This document shows positions 17,792 to 26,500 of a DNA stretch of 64,000 nucleotides, in pieces; the stretch's first letter is position 1, and each line of letters opens with the position of its first letter. This stretch comes from Flavobacterium praedii (GTDB lineage: Bacteria; Bacteroidota; Bacteroidia; Flavobacteriales; Flavobacteriaceae). The stretch spans positions 2,629,001 through 2,693,000 of the forward strand of contig NZ_CP113948.1 in NCBI RefSeq assembly GCF_026810365.1, written 5' to 3'. The translations under genes were made by a program, and so were the position numbers. The notes below the pieces were generated by a model, which was not told where the DNA came from, did no database searches, and saw only the letters and a list, made by a program, of their open reading frames with translations.

Positions 17792-17904
17792 GGGCGTGTC
17801 ACCATAAAGAAAAGCGGCCAACATACATTCCGCTTATTGGGCCACTTCTCTTTATGCTGTCGGGCTATACGCGCTACTTCGGTAGCTAGCTGCTATCCCT
17901 CACA
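17792..17904 (+). repeat. Structured repeat element A, copy 2
   Basis: The order matches copy 1: GGGCGTGTCACC, hairpin 1 (CATAAAGA and GGCC with GGGCC and TCTTTATG), CTGTCGGGCTATACGCG, GCTAC-TTCG-GTAGC, CTGCTATCCCTCACAC. The hairpin 1 stem differs from copy 1 on both sides but still pairs. It starts 36 bases after the lipoprotein stop, in its sense direction. Confidence 0.75.
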
Positions 17905-17924
17905 CAAAAATCACACCATTATTA

Positions 17925-17964
17925 TAAAAAAGAAAATCCTGAAAGTTATAAAACTCTCAGGATT
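17925..17964 (-). terminator. Terminator of the thioredoxin-fold gene
   Basis: Minus strand: AATCCTGA pairs with TCAGGATT (17957-17964 with 17935-17942), an inner 4-bp extension follows after one mismatch, then TTCTTTTTT. Confidence 0.7.
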
Positions 17965-18012
17965 CTTAATTTATACACCAGTCTAAACCAACTTATCATT
18001 AGTCTTCTTTAA

Positions 18013-18573
18013 CTATAGCAAGGGTAGTAAACATCTTTTTATCATGGAGGTATCATCTCTCCAATTATTTCCTTTATTATCTTTCCAATTTGTAACTATT
18101 AACACTTTTCCTTGATTATTAAGCAATATATATTTAGAATAATCATCTATATTTTCATATTCTTTTGGTGTTACTTCTAAAACGAATTTTTTGTTTTTTC
18201 TATTTCTTTTAATTCCATAAATTTCGTCTTTAAGGATGACAATTTTAATTTCGTTGTTTAATTTTTTTATATAATCAAAAGCTTCCTTTGTTTTCAAGTC
18301 TTCCTCTGCTTCCACTAATAAAACATAAAAATCAACATTATTTTCTTGTGAAAATTTAATAGCATTTGGCAAATGCAAACGACAAGGTTCACACCAAACT
18401 CCAAAAGTAAAAAATAAAGTATTTTTTTTATTCGAATTTTTTGCTATACATCTTAAATCAGTAGTATCAATTGCATAAATTTCAGAATTTTTTGACAAAT
18501 ATAAATTACAATTTTCCTGCGAATGTGCTATTAATGTAATTAGGAAATTAAAAAATAATATTTTTTTTTTCAT
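18013..18573 (-). CDS. Exported thioredoxin-fold (TlpA-like) protein
   Basis: 186 residues. The leader MKKKILFFNFLITLIAHSQ is a signal peptide, so it acts in the periplasm. The active site is WCEPC (Cys61, Cys64), preceded by LFFTFGVW and followed by RLHLPNAIKF, as in TlpA/ResA thiol-disulfide oxidoreductases. The usual cis-proline strand after about 80 residues is weak (EVTPKEYENI). It probably reduces or oxidises Cys residues of envelope proteins; the partner is unknown. It lies 43 bases after a lipoprotein gene on the same strand, so the two may form an operon. Confidence 0.75.
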   Translation of the reverse strand: MKKKILFFNFLITLIAHSQENCNLYLSKNSEIYAIDTTDLRCIAKNSNKKNTLFFTFGVWCEPCRLHLPNAIKFSQENNVDFYVLLVEAEEDLKTKEAFDYIKKLNNEIKIVILKDEIYGIKRNRKNKKFVLEVTPKEYENIDDYSKYILLNNQGKVLIVTNWKDNKGNNWRDDTSMIKRCLLPLL

Positions 18574-18616
18574 ATTTTCAATATTAATATGGGCAAGATA
18601 GAACCTTGCCCATATT

Positions 18617-19147
18617 TTAGTTTAAATAAATCCTATAGCCTCCAAACTTCCCTAAAGAATCATTAAAAAAATAATTCCCTTTATGAAAAGTTAGATTACG
18701 TCCAACTGCTTGTTGGACATTCATTTCAAAATCTAAATCTATTTTAAAAGTAAGTGCGTCCTTAGGAATGTCAGTTGGTACAGTTTCTGCCAATAAAATA
18801 TCTATATAATACTTGTTTTCCGTACTGTCAAACTCTAACAATGCTGCACTTCCTTTGTTATTCATTCTTTTTGTTAATGTTTTTTTACTGGAAGAAGGAA
18901 ACCAATCGGCATTACATAGTCCCCAACCACCACAATTTTTACTCGCTCTTCCCCATTCGTCCCATTCAACTATTACAACTTCGAGTTTAGTTTTTGAAGT
19001 CAGTTTTTCCTCAATCCTTGTATTTACATCTACAAATTTGAGCCTTTTAGCTATTGTATTTTCGTCAAAAGGCATTTTTAAATTTTCTTCTTTGGAACAA
19101 GAAAACAAAGCTAACATTACGATAGCTGCGATTAATGTTCTTTTCAT
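18617..19147 (-). CDS. Hypothetical lipoprotein
   Basis: 176 residues. The leader MKRTLIAAIVMLALFSC ends in a lipobox (Cys17). The mature part has a Cys-containing segment NCGGWGLCNADW, which could be one disulfide loop, and a beta-rich end (GNYFFNDSLGKFGGYRIYLN). I recognise no family. It is first in a probable two-gene operon with the thioredoxin-fold gene, whose product might act on its Cys pair; this is speculation. Nothing else is visible in the 172 bases between it and the TonB receptor gene. Confidence 0.65.
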   Translation of the reverse strand: MKRTLIAAIVMLALFSCSKEENLKMPFDENTIAKRLKFVDVNTRIEEKLTSKTKLEVVIVEWDEWGRASKNCGGWGLCNADWFPSSSKKTLTKRMNNKGSAALLEFDSTENKYYIDILLAETVPTDIPKDALTFKIDLDFEMNVQQAVGRNLTFHKGNYFFNDSLGKFGGYRIYLN

Positions 19148-19319
19148 TTTAATTAATTTTATAATTTATAATAGTTTTTATGGCTAACCATAGCAAATAT
19201 CAGAAAAAAAAACAATTTATAAGTATTAACTCTATATTTAACTTATCTTTAACAAGATATTACCATTCAGAAAAAACGTTAAATTTATAATTATAAGAAT
19301 TTATAAACATTATAACAGT

Positions 19320-21602
19320 CTAAAACTTCAAGCTCATTCCTGTCAAGAAATTAACTCCCGCTTGTGGGTAATAAAAATTTTCGGTTACAGCAGCATCTGT
19401 TGAAGCTTGTGGGCGATAGTAATAACTGTAAGTATATCCATTTGAAACATATTTTTCATCAAAAACATTATTTACTAACAAGTTAAAACTTATTTCCTTA
19501 ATCCATTTTGGTTTTAATTTATAAGAAATCGAAATATTATTTACAAAATAGGCTTTCATACTTCGGCTATCTGTAGAAGTATTATCTAAATATTGCTTAC
19601 CCACATACTTCGATATCAATCCAAAATCCAGATTTTCAATTGGCGAAAAAGTCAAAGTACCCCCAACGATTGTTTCTGGAGAAAAAGCAATGTTTGTGTC
19701 TTTATATTCTGTTACTATAGGCGCATATGAAACCACATCGAAAGTATTTGGATCATACTGTGTATCATAAACTAAATAATCAAATGCTTTGATTTTATTT
19801 TCACTAAAAGTAGCATTTGCATCAATTCGCAATAGTTTTGAAATTTTATAACCAGCCTGAAGTTCTATTCCTGTTCTGTAACTTTTGGATACATTTTGAC
19901 GAACCCCATTCCCTACATCATCTATTTCTCCTGTAAGAACCAATTGGTCATTGTAATCCATGTAATAGAAATTTGCAGAAGCTACTATTTTTTTAGATTT
20001 CATTTTATATCCCAGTTCATAATCTATAAGTTGCTCGGGTTTTGGTTCTGTTGGATTTTTAGTCAAATCGTCTCCGTTTGGCTCTCGATTCCCAACAGCT
20101 ACGGACGTGTAAATTGTATTTTGTGAATTCAACAGATACGTCAATCCTGCTTTTGGATTAAAAAAAGAATATTTTTTGTCAACATTTATGGCAGCAACGC
20201 TTGATGACAATCCAGAAGATTTATAACTTACATCTCTAAACTGAATGTCAGCAAAACCAATAAAACTATCACTAAATTGATATTCTCCTTTTAAATAAAT
20301 ACTAGTATCTTCTTTTAATATACTGCTTTCATAATATTTTTCAGAATAAGGCAATGGAGTTTGAAATTGGCTCCAAATGATCTCACCAAAACGCGATCCG
20401 TCATATTTATTATATCCCCCACCAAAATTAAAACTAACCTTATCCTTATTGTAATTCAACGAATATACCAAAGCATAAAAATCACTTTTCGCCCATTTTC
20501 TTCGAATTACATCGCTTGTATCATCTCCATTTGGACTTGATGGAAAATATTTTTTAAACTTATCATTTGCTTTGAATTCTTCATAATACCCTTTTCCAGG
20601 CGTAAAATTTCCCGAAATTGTAGCCGATAAATTATCATTAAATTGATGCGAAAAATGCAATTGATAATGATATTGCTCATAATTATCTGTTTGATTATCA
20701 TAGGTATAAAAATTATACGTTCTACCCGAATTCAACAGATTGTAGGCTTCTGATGCCGAGCTGTAATTTCGAGCTATAAAAGCATTAATTCCATCAACAT
20801 CACCATTTACCACCGCTTCAGGAGTACCATACCAAGATTGATACGTTTTTTCTTTTCCTCCAAAAACAATTGCTTTTACCGAAGTGTTTTCACTTATAAA
20901 ACCAGCTTCAGTGTAAAACGATTTTAAATCCGAAAAAGCTCGATCTATATAACCATCACTTGCAATTTTGGATAGTTTTCCTGTGGCATAAAAACCATTT
21001 TTTATACCCGAACCTACACTTAAAGTATGTTTTCTAGTACCAAATGACCCAAAAGAATTAGAAATAGTCGCAAACCCTTCTGCTGATGGCTTTAGTGTTT
21101 TTAGATTCAAACTTGCACCAAAAGCTCCCGATCCATTTGTAGAAGTTCCAACACCCCGTTGCAATTGAACATCTTCTAGAGAAGAAGCAAAATCTGGCAA
21201 GTCTACAAAATAGGTTCCTTGGCTCTCGGCATCATTATACGGAATTCCGTTGATAGTAACATTCACACGTGTAGCATCGCTTCCACGCACTCGGATACTG
21301 GTGTAACCAACACCTGCACCTGCGTCAGAAGTTGTAACTACAGATGGCAATTGATCTAATAAAACAGGTAAATCTTGTCCAAGATTATTTTTTTCGAGTT
21401 CTTTTTTGCTAACATTTGTAAACGGAAAAGGAGATTTATCTTTTACTCTGGTTGCGTTTAATAACACTTCATCGAGCTGATTGACCTTTAATGTGTCTTG
21501 TTGTTTTTCCTGCGAAAAAGAGAATAGAGAAAATAGAGAAAAGAAAATAGACATCAAAAGCTTTGTACTTTTAAGATCAATAAAATGAATTGAATTTTTC
21601 AT
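19320..21602 (-). CDS. TonB-dependent receptor under TPP control
   Basis: 760 residues. The leader ends LFSFSQ, a TonB box-like region follows, and the plug domain runs about 55-170 (LPVLLDQLPSVVTTSDAGAGVGYTSIRVRGSD, ...NGIPYNDAESQGTYF). The 22-strand barrel fills the rest and ends in Phe (LTGMSLKF). It should sit in the outer membrane and import a scarce solute with TonB energy. By overall sequence it would be called a siderophore-type receptor. A TPP riboswitch in its leader says instead that the cargo is thiamine or a precursor, as described for comparable receptors in Bacteroidota. The upstream PnuC-family gene supports this. Confidence 0.85.
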   Translation of the reverse strand: MKNSIHFIDLKSTKLLMSIFFSLFSLFSFSQEKQQDTLKVNQLDEVLLNATRVKDKSPFPFTNVSKKELEKNNLGQDLPVLLDQLPSVVTTSDAGAGVGYTSIRVRGSDATRVNVTINGIPYNDAESQGTYFVDLPDFASSLEDVQLQRGVGTSTNGSGAFGASLNLKTLKPSAEGFATISNSFGSFGTRKHTLSVGSGIKNGFYATGKLSKIASDGYIDRAFSDLKSFYTEAGFISENTSVKAIVFGGKEKTYQSWYGTPEAVVNGDVDGINAFIARNYSSASEAYNLLNSGRTYNFYTYDNQTDNYEQYHYQLHFSHQFNDNLSATISGNFTPGKGYYEEFKANDKFKKYFPSSPNGDDTSDVIRRKWAKSDFYALVYSLNYNKDKVSFNFGGGYNKYDGSRFGEIIWSQFQTPLPYSEKYYESSILKEDTSIYLKGEYQFSDSFIGFADIQFRDVSYKSSGLSSSVAAINVDKKYSFFNPKAGLTYLLNSQNTIYTSVAVGNREPNGDDLTKNPTEPKPEQLIDYELGYKMKSKKIVASANFYYMDYNDQLVLTGEIDDVGNGVRQNVSKSYRTGIELQAGYKISKLLRIDANATFSENKIKAFDYLVYDTQYDPNTFDVVSYAPIVTEYKDTNIAFSPETIVGGTLTFSPIENLDFGLISKYVGKQYLDNTSTDSRSMKAYFVNNISISYKLKPKWIKEISFNLLVNNVFDEKYVSNGYTYSYYYRPQASTDAAVTENFYYPQAGVNFLTGMSLKF

Positions 21603-21702
21603 CCGTAAAAAGATTACGAATAAAAGGGGGAATTATTCTTTTGTTTAAAATTAATAAATGAATGTTCTACGACAAATCGTTAGTGTGCACGCTAATTTTT
21701 GG

Positions 21703-21786
21703 TCGTATTTTCCCTTGGCAGCATTACCCGCCCAGGTTCTTTGGGTATGATCTCAGCTCGTTATTTAGAGCACCCCTTTGAGACAG
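21703..21786 (-). promoter_or_regulatory. TPP riboswitch of the TonB receptor gene
   Basis: Minus strand, in order: CAAAGGGGTGCTC, GAGCTGAGATCATACCC, AAAGAACCTG, and GGTAATGCTGCCAAGGGAA. These are the conserved TPP aptamer blocks. After it, TACGAC (21702-21707) can pair with GTCGTA (21668-21673) around a TTAGCGTGCACACTAA hairpin, a possible expression platform. A -7-like TAGTTTTG lies at 21789-21796. Confidence 0.93.
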
Positions 21787-21836
21787 CGCAAAACTAATTA
21801 TAAATTGTGAATTATAAATTATGAATTGGAATAAAT

Positions 21837-22238
21837 TTAAAAATCTGGTTTTCTACGATTGCGTTTTACCTCCGAAACATTTTTTTTATCCTTGATTCTT
21901 TTTCGAATCACTGATTTTGGAATTTTTGTAGGCTTACGTTCTTTGGGGACATACAGCCCTTTTTTTATAATCTCCAAAAACCGCTTTGTAACAATCTCTT
22001 TATTCTTGAGTTGGCTTCTATCTTCATCACAATTTAAAATCAACACCAAATCATCAGTCAATCTATTGTGTAAATTGGTTTTCAACAACAATTTTTCTTC
22101 CTCAGAGAATCCCTGAGAATTGGACAAATCAAAAGTCAACACCACTTTAGACGAAACTTTATTCACGTTTTGACCTCCAGCGCCGCTACTTCTAACCGCT
22201 TTATACTTTACCTCTGAGAGGATAATTTGAATTTCCAT
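21837..22238 (-). CDS. arfB: Alternative ribosome rescue factor ArfB (YaeJ-like)
   Basis: 133 residues, a single release-factor domain 3. It binds stalled ribosomes without a stop codon and hydrolyses the peptidyl-tRNA. The catalytic GGQ lies in RSSGAGGQNVNKVSSKVVL near residue 20. The basic tail (KSVIRKRIKDKKNVSEVKRNRRKPDF) would occupy the empty mRNA channel. It starts one base after the stop of the kinase-DUF4301 gene, so it shares that transcript. The TonB receptor gene downstream has its own leader. Confidence 0.92.
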   Translation of the reverse strand: MEIQIILSEVKYKAVRSSGAGGQNVNKVSSKVVLTFDLSNSQGFSEEEKLLLKTNLHNRLTDDLVLILNCDEDRSQLKNKEIVTKRFLEIIKKGLYVPKERKPTKIPKSVIRKRIKDKKNVSEVKRNRRKPDF

Positions 22239-22239
22239 T

Positions 22240-24366
22240 TTATAACGGTTGATGGGCTTGTTTTAATAAATCATTTACCGTTTTTACTGGATTAAAAGTA
22301 AATAACGGAACTTCTACAAAAACTGTTAACCAATTCGCCATTGCTCCATTCCATAACCCAGGTAACTCGTATGCTTTCAAATCAATTCCTGCATGGTTTT
22401 TGTGTACAATAAAACCACTATTGGGATCAACAAAACGTTTTAGATCAAACGATTCACCTTTATAATTTTTCAATCCACAAACCAAATCCACTGGATTAAA
22501 ATGAGTAGCATTGGCCAGTATTTTCAATTGTTGTTTGTTATTTAAATCAACTTGAGAGGTTTCCACAATTTGCAAAGTCAACCTGCCATCCGTTCCTCTT
22601 ACCCAAAATGGTCCACCTCCAGGTTCGCCTTCATTTATGACCATTCCGCAAACTCGAATAGGCTTGTTTAGTATTTCTTTGAGTTTACTAATTTGATTCT
22701 TTAGCTTGAATTCATGAAAATCATCATTCCATTCAATATTCAATTGCTTTTTGAGAAATACCAAAATTTCATTTATGCTTATGGAATCTACTTCTTTATT
22801 ATCCAAAGTTTTTAAAAACCCAAAAATTTGAAATTGTAATTCTATTAAAACTCCGGCTAAAGCTTTTTTATAAAAAGATATTTGCTGAATATTATTTTGA
22901 ATTACATTGTCAATATTTTTAATAAAAACAACATCCGCATCGATTGCATTAAGATTCTCAATCAGAGCACCATGCCCACCAGGTCTAAAAACCAACATCC
23001 CTTTTTCATTGCGAAAAGGTTTATTTTTAGCATCTACAGCAATGGTATCCGTTTCCATTTTTTGATACGAATAACTTACCTCTATGTTGGTATTTGATTT
23101 TGCTTCAATTTTACCCTTTTCCTTTTTAATAATATCCTCAAATTGTGTTTGATGGTTTTCAGTAACTGTTAGATGCAAATTGGACTGATTATTCGATGCG
23201 GCGTAAAAAGCACATTCATACAGATGCTCTTCAATTGGAGTTGCTACATGAGTTTCGTATTTGTGAAACGGTAGAATTCCTTTTGGTTTATTAGCAAAAT
23301 CAAAATATTTTGGTGACAAAAGCATCTTTATGAAATAATAGTTTTTATAATCTCTTTCCAATGCATTAAAATCAGGATAAATCTCCTTTAATTTTAAGTC
23401 TACGGCTTCAAAAAAGGAGAACTTATCCATCCCAACAATAAAAAGTGACAATTCAGTATCTTTTTTTCTATTGATATAAGCATTTATAGTTTCATTTCCG
23501 AAATCAAATTCATTCAAAAAAGTACTTAAAAACTTAAACATTCTGGATGCTGCCCCTGATGCAGGAACAAATTTCTTTATTTTAAAAGTATTTTTATTAG
23601 CATCAAAAAGATTTGCTTTTTGCTCAAATTCAGCTTCTGATAATTTTAGAATTCCATTATTTATAGTCGCAGGTTGAACCAAAATACTTTTTAGTATACC
23701 CTCATTAAATATAGCCAATTGATTTTTAATATTTTCCAATGAAATCCCATGCTCATAAATTTGCAAATAATCCAAAGATGTGAAACCCATTTGCAAAGCT
23801 AGAGTCAATTCTTCGATGATGGCAACTGCTTTTTTCAAACGAATTTCCTTATTGCCTGAAATGGTAATAAATGGTTTTTTATTATCAATTAAGGATTGTT
23901 TAAAAACTTCAAATACAGTTTCCCTACCCTCTGGACTGTCTCTTAGCCCATCATCTTCCCATGGCACATCAATATCAGTTAGAAAAAACAAATCATATTG
24001 ATGAGCACGAGCTGCTTTATCCAATAAAGAATCACAATAATCATAATACAATTCAGAAAAAACCTTGGTTACCAATAAATTTGTATCGCAAAAAAGGTAT
24101 TTATTGGCTATTAATGCGCTTTCATTTTCCAATTTAGTTTGGCCATAAGCAATGGGTAACATATCATCAATATCACAAATACCACGACCACTATCTAATT
24201 TTTCTTGTAGATAATCGCGAGCGAATTCGGGAACCCAAACCGTCTTGTAATATTCGGCGAGCTGTGTCGCCAAAGTAGTTTTACCAGTAGATTCTGGACC
24301 AAAAATGGCAACTTTTATAATTGGTGTAGCTCCTGATTTTGCGAGCTGTTCAAGATTTTCTTCCAT
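22240..24366 (-). CDS. NadR-like kinase fused to DUF4301
   Basis: 708 residues from the ATG at 24366; codons before this belong to the pnuC frame. Residues 17-190 resemble the ribosylnicotinamide kinase part of NadR: Walker A IFGPESTGKTT, then VPEFARDYLQEK and FFLTDIDVPWEDDGLRDS. From Met193 on the protein is DUF4301, with GFTSLDYLQIYEHGIS..., KKFVPASGAASRMFKFL, a Gly-rich FRPGGHGALIENLN and CGMVINEGEPGGGPFWV. The SGAASR loop recalls nucleotidyltransferases. The kinase may phosphorylate the vitamin brought in by the adjacent transporter. The substrate (nicotinamide riboside or thiamine) and the DUF4301 role are unknown. It overlaps pnuC by 52 bases. Confidence 0.8.
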   Translation of the reverse strand: MEENLEQLAKSGATPIIKVAIFGPESTGKTTLATQLAEYYKTVWVPEFARDYLQEKLDSGRGICDIDDMLPIAYGQTKLENESALIANKYLFCDTNLLVTKVFSELYYDYCDSLLDKAARAHQYDLFFLTDIDVPWEDDGLRDSPEGRETVFEVFKQSLIDNKKPFITISGNKEIRLKKAVAIIEELTLALQMGFTSLDYLQIYEHGISLENIKNQLAIFNEGILKSILVQPATINNGILKLSEAEFEQKANLFDANKNTFKIKKFVPASGAASRMFKFLSTFLNEFDFGNETINAYINRKKDTELSLFIVGMDKFSFFEAVDLKLKEIYPDFNALERDYKNYYFIKMLLSPKYFDFANKPKGILPFHKYETHVATPIEEHLYECAFYAASNNQSNLHLTVTENHQTQFEDIIKKEKGKIEAKSNTNIEVSYSYQKMETDTIAVDAKNKPFRNEKGMLVFRPGGHGALIENLNAIDADVVFIKNIDNVIQNNIQQISFYKKALAGVLIELQFQIFGFLKTLDNKEVDSISINEILVFLKKQLNIEWNDDFHEFKLKNQISKLKEILNKPIRVCGMVINEGEPGGGPFWVRGTDGRLTLQIVETSQVDLNNKQQLKILANATHFNPVDLVCGLKNYKGESFDLKRFVDPNSGFIVHKNHAGIDLKAYELPGLWNGAMANWLTVFVEVPLFTFNPVKTVNDLLKQAHQPL

Positions 24367-24950
24367 TCTAAATAGCCATAAACGGCAATAATTGTAAATA
24401 CTATATATTGAAAACTTGTAAAGGTATATCCTTTTGCAAAATAAAGCGGTATCGAAAGTAAATCTCCTACAATCCAAAAAATCCAATTTTCGATTTTTCT
24501 TTTGGCCATCAACCACATACCTACGAAAAATAGTGCTGTTAAAAGTGTATCTACATAGGAATACCAAGTAGTAAATTTATTAAAATAAAGATAAACCAAA
24601 ATAACAAAAATAAGAGTTGCCACAAAAATGAATATTCCAATGATTTTCTCTTTACTAGTCATTAGTGAAATCGGAAATTCAGCAACATCTCCTTTTTTTC
24701 GAGTCCAGTGATACCAGCCATAAATACTCATTACAAAGTAATAAACATTGATCATGGAATCCCCCAACAAGCTCCACTGCCAAAGCAAATAAGCATAAAT
24801 AAAAGTGCTAACTAATCCCGTAGGAAAAACCCAAATACTATCTTTTTTGGCACACCAAACACTCCAAAGCCCAAAAAAAACAGCTATAAGTTCCAAGTAC
24901 ACTTCATGAACAGGGTACTCTTTATATTGAGAAAAAAAATAATCGAACAT
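24315..24950 (-). CDS. PnuC-family vitamin transporter (PnuC or PnuT)
   Basis: 211 residues with about seven membrane helices and the family signature YYFVMSIYGWYHW. PnuC proteins move nicotinamide riboside by facilitated diffusion with a cytosolic kinase that traps it; PnuT homologues in Bacteroidota carry thiamine. Here a NadR-like kinase overlaps the 3' end by 52 bases, and a TPP-controlled TonB receptor lies three genes downstream. Thiamine is therefore a good candidate, with nicotinamide riboside the alternative. I see no riboswitch directly before this gene. It is 21 bases after the GGGPS stop and so probably transcribed with it. Confidence 0.85.
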   Translation of the reverse strand: MFDYFFSQYKEYPVHEVYLELIAVFFGLWSVWCAKKDSIWVFPTGLVSTFIYAYLLWQWSLLGDSMINVYYFVMSIYGWYHWTRKKGDVAEFPISLMTSKEKIIGIFIFVATLIFVILVYLYFNKFTTWYSYVDTLLTALFFVGMWLMAKRKIENWIFWIVGDLLSIPLYFAKGYTFTSFQYIVFTIIAVYGYLEWKKILNSSQNQELHQL

Positions 24951-24971
24951 TTATTTTTAAAGTTTAGGAAT

Positions 24972-25712
24972 TTAATTACTGTGATTAAAAAAATCAGGAT
25001 CATTTTCAAAAGCGGTTCCAATTACTACCAAATCGGCTCCAGCTTCATAAGCATTTTGAATCCCTTGCAAATCTATAATTCCGCCGCCTACAATTAGTGG
25101 AATTTCGATATTATTTGAAACTTTTTTTATCATTTCAATAGGGATAGCCTGTTTGGCACCACTACCCGCTTCGAGATAAATAAGTTTATGACCTAACATT
25201 TCCCCAGCTTGAGCGGTATGCATCACATAATCACTATTATTTCTATCTAATGGCTTGGTGTTACTAACTCTAGCAACAGCTGTTTCATCACCGCTTTCGA
25301 TTAATAAATAACCAGTAGAAATAATTTCGAGTTGGGTTTTCTTTAAGATTGGAACCGCATTTATTTGATGGGTTATCAAATAATCCGAATTCCGGCCAGA
25401 TATTAGGGAAAGAAACAAAATCGCGTCAGCATTGGCTGAAATTTGAGATGGATTTCCAGGGAAAAGTACAATTGGTAAAGCATCCTGCCCTATTAAGGTG
25501 GAATTTTGACGAATTGTCAGAATCAACTCGTCTAATATGTTATTTTGAACTTGACTTCCTCCAATAAAAATATGCGTTGCTGGCGATTGATAGATTTTTT
25601 GGATTAAATAATCCATTTTATTCAAGTCAATTTTATCGGGATCAAGTAGAATGGCGAGTAACTTACGGTTTTCGGTCTTAGCCTGAAGAATGGCATTATA
25701 AATATTGGTCAT
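24972..25712 (-). CDS. Geranylgeranylglyceryl phosphate synthase family protein
   Basis: 246 residues from the ATG at 25712; a TTG two codons upstream is also possible. A TIM-barrel prenyltransferase that joins glycerol 1-phosphate to a long prenyl diphosphate. Family blocks: LLAILLDPDKIDL, HIFIGGSQVQ, VLFPGNPSQIS, YLEAGSGAKQAI and PLIVGGGI. It is best known from archaeal lipid synthesis; Bacteroidota homologues have been studied as enzymes, but the end product in the cell is unclear. Neighbours are the phosphopantetheinyl transferase upstream and pnuC downstream, neither an obvious lipid partner. Confidence 0.9.
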   Translation of the reverse strand: MTNIYNAILQAKTENRKLLAILLDPDKIDLNKMDYLIQKIYQSPATHIFIGGSQVQNNILDELILTIRQNSTLIGQDALPIVLFPGNPSQISANADAILFLSLISGRNSDYLITHQINAVPILKKTQLEIISTGYLLIESGDETAVARVSNTKPLDRNNSDYVMHTAQAGEMLGHKLIYLEAGSGAKQAIPIEMIKKVSNNIEIPLIVGGGIIDLQGIQNAYEAGADLVVIGTAFENDPDFFNHSN

Positions 25713-25730
25713 AGGCAATTACACAGAGAT

Positions 25731-25762
25731 TCGCAAAGAGAAAGCAAAGCTACGCAAAGTTT
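25731..25762. repeat. CGCAAAG-rich spacer
   Basis: The gap between the GGGPS and phosphopantetheinyl transferase genes contains CGCAAAG twice and GCAAAG once more. It resembles the repeat between thiG and thiH. Confidence 0.4.
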
Positions 25763-25778
25763 TAAAATTATTTTTCTA

Positions 25779-26435
25779 TTATTCAAAAGCGTACACAAGA
25801 GTGAAATTTTGCTTAATTCCTTTTTCATCATAAGAATCAAATTCCTCAAAACAAACCTTAAAATCTCTGATTATAGCATCAAAGTGAAGTTCTGCTTTGG
25901 CTTGCGTATCATTCATTTCAAAAGCATCGACTTTAATATGATCTTTGAAACTGATTCCTTTTTCGTTTCTGATTTTAAAAATCGCTTCTTTGGCGCCCCA
26001 AATCACGGTCAGTTTTCGAATATATTCCTCTTTTTGATCAGGATTCAAAAAAGAAAACTCCGTATCAGCAAATTTATCAGCGATGCGGATGATTTTCTCC
26101 CGTTGCAATTCAATGTCGATTCCAACGACTGCATCACTTAAAATAATAGCCGAAAATTGATGGGAATGCGTAATAGAAATGTGTTTGCCATCATGCAAAT
26201 GTGGTTTTCCAAATTCATCATAATACAAATCAAAATCCGTATAATCTGCAACTTGAAATAATTTACGAACACTCAAGAAAGCGCGTTGGTGTATTTCGGA
26301 TTTCATATTGTTCAAACGTTTCAGGTTGCTGTCATTGAGAACAACTGCTTCAAAAAGTTCTTGATACGATTCGGTTATTTCCCAAACGAGGATTTGGGTT
26401 GAGGAGTTTAATATAATGGTTTTGTATAATGGCAT
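25779..26435 (-). CDS. 4'-phosphopantetheinyl transferase
   Basis: 218 residues, Sfp/Gsp-type. It moves phosphopantetheine from CoA to a Ser of carrier proteins. The magnesium and catalytic motifs are VVGIDIELQREKI near residue 105 and WGAKEAIFKIRNEKGISFKDH near 150. SITHSHQFSAIILSD precedes them as usual. No carrier protein or synthase gene is in the window, so it may serve fatty acid synthesis or a distant cluster. It begins the leftward cluster of GGGPS, pnuC, kinase-DUF4301 and arfB. Confidence 0.92.
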   Translation of the reverse strand: MPLYKTIILNSSTQILVWEITESYQELFEAVVLNDSNLKRLNNMKSEIHQRAFLSVRKLFQVADYTDFDLYYDEFGKPHLHDGKHISITHSHQFSAIILSDAVVGIDIELQREKIIRIADKFADTEFSFLNPDQKEEYIRKLTVIWGAKEAIFKIRNEKGISFKDHIKVDAFEMNDTQAKAELHFDAIIRDFKVCFEEFDSYDEKGIKQNFTLVYAFE

Positions 26436-26500
26436 TATTGAAATATGAGTTTCGAATGATGAATTATGAATTATTAGCTCATAAACGTTGTCTGTATTTT

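Noticed and set aside
22240..24366. Full NadR (regulator plus two enzymes)
   Set aside because: Only the kinase-like P-loop part is present; there is no helix-turn-helix or adenylyltransferase HxGH motif.
24367..24567. 67 extra N-terminal residues for the kinase-DUF4301 protein
   Set aside because: This stretch is another frame of the pnuC gene and is rich in Cys, Phe and Arg unlike a real protein start.
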